A stretch of DNA of 64,000 nt from Parus major (Eukaryota; Chordata; Aves; Passeriformes; Paridae): contig NC_031768.1 in NCBI RefSeq assembly GCF_001522545.3, positions 83,043,859 to 83,107,858 of the forward strand. Reading direction: 5' to 3'. How positions within the stretch are numbered: position 1 is the first letter of the stretch; every line of letters begins with the position of its first letter. The notes beneath the pieces were generated by a model. That model saw only the letters and a list, made by a program, of their open reading frames with translations, searched no databases and had not been told where the DNA came from. Of the stretch, positions 11,811 to 24,130 are shown piece after piece. The position numbers and the translations under genes were made by a program.

Positions 11811-13858
11811 CCTTGAAATCCCATGTTTGCTGACTATCTGGACATTCCATGAAAAAAAAGACCACTATTGCTTTTCTTTATGGTATTGATCTTTCTGAGG
11901 CAGGTGTACTTTAAGATAGCCTCAAGTACTACTCATGCATACCTGAAAAAGCATTTTTATCCCTGGATTCAGAGTCAAGTTTGGGCTTTGAACACTGTTT
12001 AATGTCATTGACATGATAAGAAATAATCATCAATGCAAAATTAATGCATTTATAATACATATCCCCAAGAAAAGCTATAATTAAGCTAGTTATCTAGTTA
12101 TCTTCTATTTGAATTGCTTGTCATAATAGCAAATTTTTCCATGGAAGGAAGATCCCATGACTTATTGAATCATTTATTTATTTCCGGGTAGACATGGGGA
12201 AGTCAAGCATCTCATTTATGATTGCAATAGGTCAAAAGACATAAAAAGAGTGAATTCAGGCTGCTCCATTCACAGCCCTGGACACCAGACTACACTGTAT
12301 TCTATGTAGCTTTGCAAAACAGCCCAGCAGCACAGTGATATTACGGTCCTGTGTCAAATTATCTTTACATTTCATCCTTTCAAAACAAATTTGGCCCAGA
12401 TGATGGTATTTCAGTGAAAAATTTGTTGGAAATACCTTTTACAAAAAAATAATTATTTTACATAATAGGAAAGATGTGTTCCTAAGAGATGTTAGAAATG
12501 TTTTTGTATATATATATATACATAGGTCAATGAAAACGTGGGTTTGATTTAAGCAATTGGAGGCATTACATCTTCTGTACATACTTTCTGGTTTTGAAGG
12601 ATTAACTACCGGTTGAAGCAAAATTTAGAAGCTGCCATTATAAAACAGTAGTGTCTCCAGTGCCAGGTTCTAGGTAACTGTGTAGGCTGGTAGTTTCCTA
12701 GTATCTGAAGCTGAAGCAAATACCATTTTTGTGCTACATTGCTCCCTCATGATTCAGGCTGAATTTTGTGTCTTGGTATGAAATTTACTTGCACTTAGGT
12801 GTGAGTTGTTCAGGGCTGCACAGTTTACTAGCCTTTCTGCTTCCCTTTTTTCCTCTTCTGGAAAGAAGTCCACAGTGGAAAGAGCATGATCCCAGGCACT
12901 GAGAAGTTTTTTGTTTGGTGCCACCAAAATGCCAACTTCATGTAGGAGCACGTACAACTGAATGGTAACTCATGCACCATCAGCTGATGTGGAAGGGGCT
13001 GTAGGACATGGTTCTCCCCTTATATTTTAGTCAGCAGGGTGTAAGAGGCAATGGCCAGCATCACTACTCTGTCCTTAACTGTTGCAAGACTGAGACTCTG
13101 ACATTGCATTCTAACCCTGGGGATATCATAACGTAGATTGTAAGTGATCATATTTTTCCACACAATTGCCAATTTTAAGTAAACAATTATAATTAGCTGC
13201 TGTGTCATTCCTTCAGTAGCATACAGAATGCGTGAAATTAGAAGGAAACTCTGAGCATTGTTTTGTCCAACCCATCCTGTCCCTCTGCCCACAAGCAGAG
13301 CCACCTAAAGCTGGTTGCCCAAAACCATGATGAGACAGCTTTTGAATACTTCCACTGACCCTTATACTCCAGTACTCTGCAATGTCCCTAGGCAACCTAT
13401 CTAAATTATTAACATGAGCAGATATATATAGGATGTAATGGGTGTTAACATGCTTGAGCTTTGTGAGACGTTTCAGTGAGCTTTCTTGGGACCAGGAAGG
13501 ATTAAAAGTATGACCTGTAGTAAAAACCTAATAAACCCTGCTTTAGCCACTGTGCTATGTCCCTTGAGGTGACAATAGTCTCCTCACTGAATCCATCCCC
13601 ACATCCTGAAGCAGAGAGCTAATTCTGTCTTGATTTACAAAAAAATGGGTTTCAATATCAGGTAGATAATTTCCATCAGCATCATTTGCTGAAAACCCCT
13701 GTGGTCTGCTTGCCAACACCAATACGTCCTCAATGGAGCCACAACTTCCACACAGCAAGTTCTCTATGCCAGGAATATAATGCTTTCTCATTCCCCACTG
13801 TCATCACATCTGTCATTCCTGTAGCCTATCCTTAAATTTAGAAGGATAGGCAATCACC
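11811..13858. other. Unique noncoding DNA between two CR1 copies
   Basis: AT-rich sequence with no gene recognised. A short TA run lies near 12509-12520. Minus-strand open frames between 12754 and 13791 have no domain I recognise. Confidence 0.5.
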
Positions 13859-14643
13859 GTTTGTATGAAGTTCAATGAAGACAATTGCCAGATTCTGCAC
13901 CTGTCATGGGTCAATCATGGATGTATGGACAGCCTGGGGAATGAGATTCTGCAGAGCAGTGCCATGGAAAGGGACCTGGGGGTCCTGGTGGGCAGAAGTT
14001 GAGTTAGAGTCTGCAGTGCCCTGGCAGCCAGGAGGGGCAACTGTGTCCTGGGGAGCATCAGGCCCAGCATGGCCAGCTGGGCAAGGGAGGGGATTGTCCT
14101 GCTGTGCTCTGCACTGGGGCAGCCTCACCTCCAGTGCTGGGGGCAGTTCTGGGTGCCACAGTGTATGAAAGATACAAAACTATTAGAGAGCATCCAGAGG
14201 AGGGCCATGAAAATGATGAAGGCTCTGGAGGGGAAGCCATATGAGAAGTGAACTTGGTCTGTTCAGCCTAGAGAAGAGGAGGCTGAGGGGAAACCTCATG
14301 GCAGTCTGTGACTTCCTCATTGAAAGGAAGAGGAGGAGCAGGCACTGATCTCTTCTCTGTGGTGATCAGTGATAGGACACCAGGGAATAGCCTGAAGTTG
14401 TGTCAGGGGAAGTTTAGACTGTATATTTAGAAAATTTTCTTCACCCAGAGAGTCATTGGTCAGTGGAGACCCAGGGAGTCATTGGGCCAGGCTAAGTAAG
14501 TGGTCACAGTACCAAGCCTGGCAGAGATCAAGAATCATTTGGACAATGCTCTTGGGCACAGTGTGTGTCTCTTGGGCTGTCCTATGCAGGGCCAGGAGCT
14601 GGATTCTATGACCCTTGTGGATCCCTTCAACTCTGATTCCATG
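13859..14643 (+). mobile_element. CR1 LINE 3' portion, plus strand, about 785 bp
   Basis: This begins in the 'tgaagttcaatgaagac...gattctgcacctg' line typical of CR1, continues through 'ggaaagggacctgggggtcctggtggg', 'ctgggggcagttctgggtgcc', 'gagaagaggaggctgag' and 'ttcttcaccc', and ends near 'ggattctatgacccttgtgg'. The end family, with 'tatgacccttgtgg' close to the terminus, differs from the copy at 11425, so this is another subfamily. The region is GC-richer than its surroundings, which is why overlapping open frames on both strands occur at 13875-14251. Those are not host genes. The copy is 5'-truncated and can no longer move. Confidence 0.9.
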
Positions 14644-17600
14644 GCAAAGCTACTTTGAGGAATAGGGCCAAAGACCAGAATTTCAGGTTACTCAAGGACA
14701 AGAGCACTGTGAAAACTTGCCAAGAGATTAACTCTATAGGAGTGATACTCAGTGGACCCATACTGATTTAAAATCAGCATGATGTAGAGGCCTGCCAATT
14801 TACTAAGTGCTTCACTATCCGGAGGTCCTACTAATCCTCAGGGATCTAGGTTTTGCTGTTGCTTTTGGCCAAGCAGTGGTGTCATGACAGTTGTTTAACA
14901 AATGCATGGATTGTGAATGGTAATGTTTAGCCCTAAAAGGGCAAAACTTCAGCTCTGCATTTCCTGGATGCTTTCTGACTCATAAATTTCTATTCAACAA
15001 GAAGAGTTACAGAAAAAGTATTATTTTTAGGAATATATTTGTAGGAAAAGCTATACCTTGAAATGAATTTGTATGTGAAACACAGTTCCTGGAACTGCTG
15101 GACTGTGGAAATACCAGCGACAACAAGAATAATCAGGAGAGTTTATTAAGATTGCTCAGCTCTCCCATGTTAGCTCTCCGTGCAACACGTCTCAGGTGTA
15201 CGTGCAGAACAGAAGTTGTCTTTTCCTAAACACCATGCAGCAAATCAGAACTGCATGGCCTGGAGGTCAGATCAGGACAGATTTACTGCCAGCCAGCTGA
15301 GCGATGTACAAGTGTCAGCCCATTAAGCGGAAAGAGGATGGCTGTGGAAATTTTTAAGGCTTGGTTTCTGTATCTCTAACATCTGCACTCCCCATTAGTT
15401 ATAAAATTTATGACAGAAAGTGCTTCTTCTGAAGCTATTCGTATCTCTATGCTAGATGAGCAGTTAAAAGTTCAAGAGTGAGACTTGATAGGAGATTATT
15501 AGGTTCTGCATAGTTCTACCAGAATGAGATCATTTTACATCTTGTTCACAGGGCAATATATTTGCAATGTACAGTGCCCAAAATTAGAAGTCTATCACCT
15601 ACTGTGGCGAAATATGTTGTAGCTTTTCAAGGGAGTTTAGTGCAAGTCATAAGGTATGAAACCCATGGTTCATCTCGTCTTCTACATTTTTTCAACAGTA
15701 GCTGCAGAGAAGTAGCTACAAAATTAAAGGAAAAAAAAAAAAAAAAGTGCTGGAAAAGATAAAAGAGCCTGCTTAATTCCAAAAGACTTGCTATTAATAG
15801 CTGAAAGACACTGCTTTAAATTATGGGGGTTTATGTCCCTGCCCAAAACTTGGATCATTAAGTCAGTAGTGTAGCTTGTCATATAACTGTCCAGTCTTCC
15901 CTTTGTATCATGCAGCTGTGTATTGCACAGCCTAATTATTCATTGTCTAGAAATAATCAGCAATTGTCCCTTCTTGTTTGATTGAAGCCCTCTTTTATGC
16001 CAGGAGGAATATTAGTCCCTATTCCTCCTGCCACACAGCATTTGTTTTTTAACACTTTATTATGTCCCCTCTTGCTTGTTTAATTTCTCGAGGAAATCAC
16101 ACTATTCTTTGCAATCTCTATTCATGGAGGAGGGTTTTATTTCATCTCCTAATCATTCTCATTCTCATTCTTTTAGAAACCCCCCTTCTGCTTCTCTGTG
16201 TCCCTCAATTATACTTCCTCCTCCCTTGTAATTCTGAATAAACACATTACTTCTGACATCAGATGCTCGGTTGTCAGTGCACAGCAGTATCCACTCCATT
16301 CATTCAAAACATTTATCAGATATTATGACCATCTGGCTCACTGGCCAGGCCATGAACAAGAAGCAAAATGGCTCTAAGAAGCAGGAAAAAATTACAAAAA
16401 CAGGAACATCACCACCACCCAACCACTTTAGCCATGCTATCCCATTAAGATTGAACTGATGGGCTGGGGGCTGCTCAGTCATGTCTGATGCAATATTTCA
16501 AGTGCACCTCCCTTGATTGTGCAGCTCAGTGTTGGCTCTAGAAAGGCTATGTTAGCACTGGGGGCTTGCAAATAACCCAAAATAATGTGTGCTGAAGAGC
16601 TGACACATCCAGGGCAATCTAGACTGAAAATTGCTGGACAGTTCCCTACACCTGGAACATCTTGCTCACTAGAACTGGGAAAAATATATTGTGATTTATC
16701 TGCCTGGGTATTTTGATGGGAAGAAATTTGGCCATTCTCACAAAAGAGTCACATGAAAAGGAGCATGGACACAATTTGTCATTGTTTAGGTTCCCACACC
16801 TCCGTGTGGCTACATCTATAATTTTATCTAGTCCAGCTAATAGTCATTGTAAGAAAAGTTTAAGTAGGGGAAAGTACATTTTCTTGATGCAGACAGTGGC
16901 TGAACTGAGGGTGATTTCATACAAGCTTGCAGAACTTTGAGTAACAAATAGGGAGAAAAGAAGTATGTGGATATAAGATGTTTTAAAAATTAAATGATAC
17001 TTTTTCCCAACTTACTGATAAAAATGTAAATCATGAAAAGAATTTAAATAATCTTTGGTTTTATGACTCCCTGAAATTTTCTAATAGGCAATATATAAAA
17101 AAGAGTTAAAAATGTTTTTAATTGTTTTTTTGCTGCTCCAACAAAAAAATAAAAAGCAAAATATTACTGTACAAAAGATATGGAAAAATAAGTGGGTTTT
17201 TGCAGGATGCTTTTCATTCTGTTTTAAAATTTTTGTTGAGTATATGTTTTGGTATAATTTTTCATGATTAAAAAAATCAGTGAGAACCATTCACGTGAAA
17301 TTGTTTATTTCCACATATACATTAACAAAATGTAGATTTTGATGGAACTTCTAAAAGTGAAATGCTGAATTCCATCTGGTTATGACTTAATATTTATTTT
17401 GTTGTTTATATCTCCCTGTGTTCTTCTGTCTATAATCTCATCAAACTTTGTTTTTAAACATAAGTCCTTCATGTGTTAAAGTCAAAGCTTAATTTAAATT
17501 GACTCAGTCCAAGAAAATTTTACATCTTATAAATGTTCCTATGAACATGTACTTCTGTAGACAGTTCTGTTTTCATAACAAATACTTCCAACTTTCAAAA

Positions 17601-18928
17601 AGCCAAGAAACATCACAACAAAACTCTTATTTTATGTTTCCTTCAGAAATAAAAACCTGTTAAAATACTCTTTATGCATTTAAATACTATTTAGTAATAT
17701 CCAAAGGGCTTTTGAATCTTTCAGTTGTAAAATCAAATCACGTCTTATTTTATATCACTAAATTAATCCATTTTCCCTCAATAATTATGCAGGTTTTTTC
17801 ATAGTAGCACATATGAAAAGGACCTTTCTGTACCATTACGTGAAAGTATGAATATAATTTCTTACTAATTTACATTCTCAGATTTTGTCTTTGTGTGATG
17901 CTCAAAATATTTTAACAGCACTAAATATTGTAGTGAAAAGCACTTAATAGTTGGTGGTTTCATTTTTTTGAATTGTGATAACTTCTACTGCCTCACCCCC
18001 ATATTTCCTTCTCTCCTGTCTTTGTCTAATTATGCTGCAATTAATATCTTCTAATCAGTAGAGTGCTGTGCAGGCAGAGGAGTCTTCATATTATACAGAC
18101 TTAAGGCTGGCCCAAATTAAACAAGTAAACAATCTTCTTCCACTGAGTTCAGAAAGGTTGAAATACAGGCTGTAAATGTAAGGAATTCTGTCAAAACAGT
18201 CTGTTCTCCTACTTTATAGATTTTAGTCTGGAGCTTCTTGATAGACATATTCCTGAGAAAGGGATATAACTTGATTTAAAATTGATCTCAAGACTCAAGG
18301 GGCTGAGAAGGCACCACCTCTGACTAACTTATTTTCTTCTTTAATTATCATCAGTTTTGCATTACTCAGATTTATTCATCACTTGAATGTTTTTTTAGCT
18401 TCAAAATTCTCAAAATTTGAATAGTTATGTTTTGAGGATTATTTTTCTTTCATTTTTTTATATATTAAGGACTCTACTATCAGGTAGGAAAGTATATCCC
18501 CAGAAATTAATGTATGCATGTTACAAATTTATAGCTATTTCTTAATAATTTTGGTAAATATTTACCCTACATAGTGATATACATAACTTGCCAAATACTA
18601 GGATCCACCTTATCTAAGGACCAGCTTTCCATATTTTCCTTAGATGAGTGTTTGAGTCTTAAGGGATTCAGTTGCCCATATGTTATCCTGGTGCTATTTA
18701 TGATTGTTATAGTTCATATGAGAAAATATTTTCCCAGGAAAATAAATAAATTAAACAATCCTATGAAATCCTATTAATCTGGAAGGAGCACAGAGAGCAC
18801 CTAAACCAATTTTTCGTTTTAGAAATACCTTAATAGAAAATAAGCTGTATGATTTATTAACCCAGGCCTACACCCAGAGAAAGACAGCACCAAACATAGC
18901 ATAACCTTTATTGTAAATTATGATCTGT
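14644..18928. other. Unique noncoding DNA with possible conserved segments
   Basis: No gene or named repeat is visible in these 4.3 kb. The segment 15095-15360 keeps several CpGs and could be old repeat or conserved sequence. 15900-16030 and 18015-18080 are rich in TAAT homeodomain-type cores. An A17-type run lies at 15729-15746. 16980-17900 is strongly AT-rich. Confidence 0.5.
15729..15746. repeat. Poly-A tract
   Basis: Uninterrupted A run on the plus strand. No processed pseudogene or SINE body was recognised upstream of it. Confidence 0.7.
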
Positions 18929-19203
18929 AGAATCAAAGAGACATTTAGGTTGGAAAAGGTCCAAGAGATGATCAAATCCCATCATTAACCCAGAACTGCC
19001 AAGTTCACACACACCAACTGGCTGTAGCTCCATTCACCACCACTCTCTGGGCCTGCACAGTTTTTTACCCAGCAAAGAGTGCACCTGTTCAGTTTCTCCA
19101 TCACTGAGCAGCCAGTCTGTCCATGAATGCTGTGGAAAATGATGTCAGAAGCTTTCCTAAATTCCAAGCACACAGCAGCCACAGCCTTTCCTTCAGTTAT
19201 CTT
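18929..19203 (-). mobile_element. CR1 LINE fragment, minus strand, with internal deletion
   Basis: The plus strand starts 'agaatcaaagagacatttaggttgg', the reverse complement of a CR1 3' terminus. It soon passes to 'gcagccagtctgtccatgaatgctgtgg' and 'gctttcctaaattccaag...acagcctttcc'. In full-length copies those lines lie further from the 3' end, so sequence between them seems to be missing. The copy is diverged and its distal border, set near 19203, is uncertain. The 65-codon minus-strand frame at 18985-19182 is CR1-derived. Confidence 0.8.
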
Positions 19204-20666
19204 ATTCCGCTTAAGTCTGTTCTTGATTTTTGTAAAGCTTAGGCTCCGGCTTTAAATCCATTTTAATGGATTTAGATCAGAGTAAGGATGATGGGGTGAC
19301 CATTAACACTGATTAGGATATTGTCCTAGTATGGTAAAAATACATAATTTATTTCTGCAGGCACATAATGAACATGAACCATATTTCTAAGCTCTTTGGT
19401 AAATGCCTTGAACTCCATACATGATTGCTCCATTGACACTTGTAAAGTGAATGGAAAGAACTCATTGTACTTAAAAATAAATTGATTTTAAGCTGAAAGA
19501 GGTCTGTGGTTGTGAGTGGCAGTCTCATAGGGACTCTCAAATCTAGTATAAGGGAAGAAACATCCAATGCTTAAACCTTTCCAATTATCTGATTTAGTTG
19601 CGATGGTTGTCGGAAATCCAAATATTTTTGGCCTTTAGCTTCCTACATACGCTGTTGTAGGGGCTATTGTTGTCAAACAAAAGGATAAGAATTTAATGTT
19701 TGAGCCAGAGTTTAAAATCTAGTATGATGGTCCTCAGTGACACCATAAAAATTTTGTGGACCAAATGTCATGCAAAATAAAAACTCAAATTACAGTTTCA
19801 AAAAGAAATTGAAAAACAGCTAAGAACCTCTACTATCTTGCCTTCCTTCATATTACCAGCCAGATTTGGGGTACAAATTAATTGCAAGATCTCAAAACAC
19901 TTTATTTTATCCCTTTTATTTTTTGGCTAGTACCACTCTTTTTCTACTTGCACCCCCACTGGTCATTATTATTATGCAGTCCTCTGTCCATGTTCCATTC
20001 TCTTTGAGAGTGGCATTTAAAATAATTATGGTTTTAGAGAGGGATAGGGTTGTGTTTTGTAAGTGACATTTTTCTGAAAGGAAAATAAAGCAGTAGCAAA
20101 GTCCTGTTCTCATACAAGATTCAGTAATCACAAGAAATCAGGTTTTGCCACACGTATCCATAAATATAATCATATGGTATATAAATAGAATTGTTTTTAA
20201 ATAGAATAGCTGTCAAAGTCTTCATTCAGGCTTAATCAGCAGCTCTTTAAGAGAAAAGGCTGATTGAAAAGGAAAGTCAGCAGCAATTTAGCACAAGGGC
20301 TAATAACACTTCAGCTTCATTCCTTTTAACTAGAGGAAGTCATTTGACATAGATGTCACTAAGAAGGGTAAAACATAAATATGATGGTTTGCAGACCTCT
20401 CAGGAACAGAAGAAAAAGGGTGCAGGTATATTATAATACTGGTGCAAAATATATCAGCCATGGGATTACCAAGGGGGTATTTATGCTCCAGTGAACAGAA
20501 AATATATTCTCTCTCGATCCCCCTCCACAAATAAATTGAAATGATATAAATAAGAAAAGTATAGTAAAAAAAAAAAAATCTTCAAAATTTGAAAATGGTG
20601 AAAATTATTGTGGTGGTGCAGGCATGTAAAAATAGGTACATATTCAATATTTTGATACTAAAAACT

Positions 20667-20682
20667 GGGGTGGGTGGGTGTA

Positions 20683-20721
<39 letters not shown>
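20667..20721. repeat. (TG)n microsatellite with GGGT/GTAT leader
   Basis: Seventeen uninterrupted TG units from 20687 to 20720 follow a short compound run of GGGT and GTAT units. It is likely polymorphic in length. Confidence 0.95.
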
Positions 20722-20724
<3 letters not shown>

Positions 20725-22014
20725 GCAGATCCTGTTGAAGAATTACTGACTTGTAGAAGGTAATCAGAAGCCTCTAGTAGCAGTTTCAAAGGTTAATCTG
20801 CCTTCATTTATACCTCCTTAGCTGATTTATCATCTTGGTATATTTTTCATATATCAAGACAAAAGAGAAGTGCTGTGTTAGGGGTGAGTTTGTGAAGCTG
20901 CCTTCTTGTAGAAGAGCTGATTGAGCCCTGTTCATGGAACAGATTACAAAGGCCTGGGCTGCACTGGTGCCACAAAGGCTGCTGGAGGGGCTTATTGGCA
21001 TTTATCTTCCATAGATGTTGAGAAACTAAAGATCTTCTGGTATGGTTCAGCGATAAAAGCAGCTCTAATGTTGCATCCTAGGGTGAGGTAGCAGTGGGGG
21101 TTGACTCCTGAATTTCTTAGTGTAAGGACTTTGAGGGGTGATTTCCATCACCAAATACATTGATTCTTCAATCCCAAAGCTCTGAAAACCACCGGGAGAT
21201 TTTCTTCTGTCTATCAGAGGAAAAGAAATTGTCACTCAGCCTAAGATTGACCTGTATGGCATGATTTTTTTTCTGCTTTTATGAATACTGGCTATGCACT
21301 GTAACTAATTTTTTCCATTATTTAATAAGAAATTAATAATTTTGTAATGACATTTGATGCTTGCTTAATTGAAACACCGATGTGTTATAAAACTCTCTAA
21401 GATCAGAATTTTTCTTAACAAGTCAAGTTTTATCAAAACCCATCAATTTCATTAGTTCTAAAAGTTCACACTTAATATTTTGAGCTTGACAAAATCTTGA
21501 CTAAATTACAGGTTGAGTTCTGCCACAAGGTTGTTCATCTTCCTGTCAGAATAAGGAGGTGGTTTGGTTTTAGTTTCTCAAACTTTGACCCAGGCCTTCC
21601 AGAGTCTACATTTTCGGAGGGCCTTTTTTCATGTCTTTGCCAGAATGTTGTCACGTGCCTGTCAACTCTGGGAGCTTTGAAGACAAACCAGCTATCAGAC
21701 TCTTCATTTTCATGCTTTTTGGTTTCAGTAATGCTTGTCTTGGTATCCCCAAATGGCCAAGGGCAAAAGTCTGTAAACTCTGAAACGAGCCTCATATATC
21801 ATCCTGATAACTACAAAGCCTTGAACACGTCAGGTAACAAAAGCAATTGATATTATTGAGAATTTCCACAGTAAGCATACCAAGAACCTGAAATAAATGT
21901 AATTAATTTAAAAGATACTGAGCAGCTGAGAAGGCAAATCTTCATACTTTTTCAACCATTTTATTTTGATTGTTGCAGAACTTTGCATGTTCTGTATGTA
22001 GTTAGAATAAAAGG

Positions 22015-22056
22015 AAAAACAACAACAACAAAAAAAACCCAAAACAAACAAACCCA
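22015..22056. repeat. A-rich (AAC)n / (AAACCC)n low-complexity tract
   Basis: AAC triplets pass into A runs broken by CCC and then CAAA units. Similar tracts occur at 37830-37865 and 60448-60513. Confidence 0.7.
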
Positions 22057-23480
22057 CCCTATCAAAATATTAAACTGAAAAGAATGAATTACAATGCTTG
22101 AGGGAATTTCCTCCTGACCTGCACTGAACTTTTCTGGCTTGATTTTTTTTTTTCCCTGAGAATGGGATGGGGATTTTCAATTTTCTTGACTCTTTCTTTG
22201 AAACAATTTTTTCTCACTTATCTTAGCTTTATATGATATAATTTTGTAAGTGTTGGGTAGATGAAGAAAACACAGTTTTCTTTCTCCCTCATTAGTTGCT
22301 TTATCTTTGTAATGCTGTCAATCCTTCCTGAAGAACAAGAAAAAGAGCAAACTTCTCTGTAAATGTACTCTGCACCATTGCTGTGCTACTAATGACTGGA
22401 AGAAGACAAATTAGTCAAACTCAGAATAGGATGGTGCTTAGGAAGTCAGAAACAGATAAAAAATGGTTGTAGAGAGAATAATTCTGGACTGTTATTGGCT
22501 TATAAACAGGCTTGAATCATTATACTTCTCCTTACTTGACTGTCTGTGCTGATCAAACACTAGATGTTGGGTACTGAAGCACTATCCCTGTGTGCTTTAA
22601 ACTTTTATGGGTTCCTATTACATGGTTGATACTGTCCTCTGAATGCTGGCTGTTTCATCAGGATTTACTTGTCCTTGGTTTTTAGGAGTTTCTCCTGACT
22701 TTTTTTTTCTAGATGCCATGAAAACACCAGAAAACAACATAGGGGACAAATAAAAGCACAAGCTGATCGTTTTGTTCAGTTTAACACTGGGTAAACTGGC
22801 ACAGCAGACACTGGTTAAACCATACATAGACCTATTTTCACTATAGAAACACCAAAACTTTTCATTTCAGTGCTTTTGATGTTTTTCATAAGTTGGGTAT
22901 TATGTATATACTGTGGTGACTGTCTTTGTCACTACTTAGGGTGAGATTCATGTGATGAAACTTAGGCAGCTACTATCCATGCTAATCACTATATATTCCC
23001 TTTAAAGTAAAAAAGGCAGTTCATGTGAATGACTACATCAAATCAGTCACCCCCAGCATGTGATTGTCCCACATGTGGGTGTCTGTAATGCTGATGCTTA
23101 AAATAAGGCAGGATAAATCCCAGCCTGGCTTTCTGTGGTAGGGAAAAGATTTACAAAATGAAATGGAAGCAGCATCCATCAGAACACAGAAATGAGAATG
23201 CCCCAAACAAGAGATTTATCTGGGTATTTACATATACTCATTTTGAGCTTCCTACCTCTGGCTTTCCTTTTTATACATATCCTTAGCAACCTGCAGTAAT
23301 AAAGATGACAGTTTATCTTCCTTTGTGTCTTCAATATAATTTTAATCTCTTTTAATAAGATTGAAGTCTGTTCACTTTCTGCTTCCAAGATAGCACCAAG
23401 ATGTTGTTTGTATTCAAAGGAATTTTTAGTTACCTATGTAAAAAAAAAATATGCTGATATAATCTTTAATTTATTATTAT

Positions 23481-24130
23481 ATAATCATAGAATTGTTTAG
23501 GTTTATAAAGCCCTTTAGGATCATTGAGTCCAACTGTTAACCCAGCAGTGCCAAGCCCACTGCTAAGCCATGTCCCTATGAACAACATAAACATGTCTTT
23601 CAAGTACCTCCAGGGATGTGATTCCATCAGTGCCTTGGCAGCCTGTTCCAGGACTTTACAGCCCTTTCAGTGAAGAAATTTTTCCGAATATCCAGCCTAA
23701 ACCTCCCCTGGCACCGCTCAAAACCTCTTCTGCTCCTCATGATATTCGTGCTCCAGACCCTTCACCAGCTCCATGGCCCTTCTCTGGACATGTTCCAGCC
23801 CACTCAAGAGGGGCCCAGAGCTGGACACAGCACTCGAGGTGTGGCCTCAGCAGTGCCCAGGACAGGGGACAATCACTGCCCTGCTCCTGCTGATACACAC
23901 ATTGCTGATACAGGCCAGGGTGCCACTGGCCTTTTGGGCCAGCTGGGCACACGCTGAATCATATTGCTGCTGTTAGCCAACACCCCCAGGTCCCTTTCTG
24001 CTGGGCCAGTTTCCAACCACTGTGACCCAAAGCCTGGAGCCCTGCATGAGGTTGTTGTGACCCAAAACCTGGACATTTGCACAGTTCAGACTCATACAAC
24101 TGACCTCAGCCCATCAATCATACCTGCACT
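23481..24130 (-). mobile_element. CR1 LINE 3' portion, minus strand, about 650 bp
   Basis: The plus strand gives the reverse complement of CR1 3' sequence: 'atcatagaattgtttaggtt', 'tcattgagtccaactg', 'acctccagggatgtgattcc', 'tttcagtgaagaaatttttcc', 'gctccagacccttcaccagctccatgg', 'gccacactcgaggtgtggcc'-like text, 'tacaggccagggtgcc' and 'cccaggtccctttctgc'. Near its distal end a line 'gtgacccaaagcctgga' recurs as 'gtgacccaaaacctgga' about 40 bases on, a small internal duplication. The open frames at 23618-24173 in several phases are CR1 text and not genes. Confidence 0.92.

Larger units (their letters stand above)
19204..23480. other. Unique noncoding DNA
   Basis: No gene recognised. It contains a TG microsatellite at 20667-20721 and an A-rich low-complexity patch at 22015-22056. 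Opposite-strand open frames at 21497-21850 (117 codons, plus) and 21535-21795 (86 codons, minus) overlap each other, and neither shows a known domain or exon boundaries. Confidence 0.55.

Noticed and set aside
13875..14251. Open frames on both strands in a GC-richer patch, resembling a small exon
   Set aside because: They fall inside the CR1 copy at 13859-14643.
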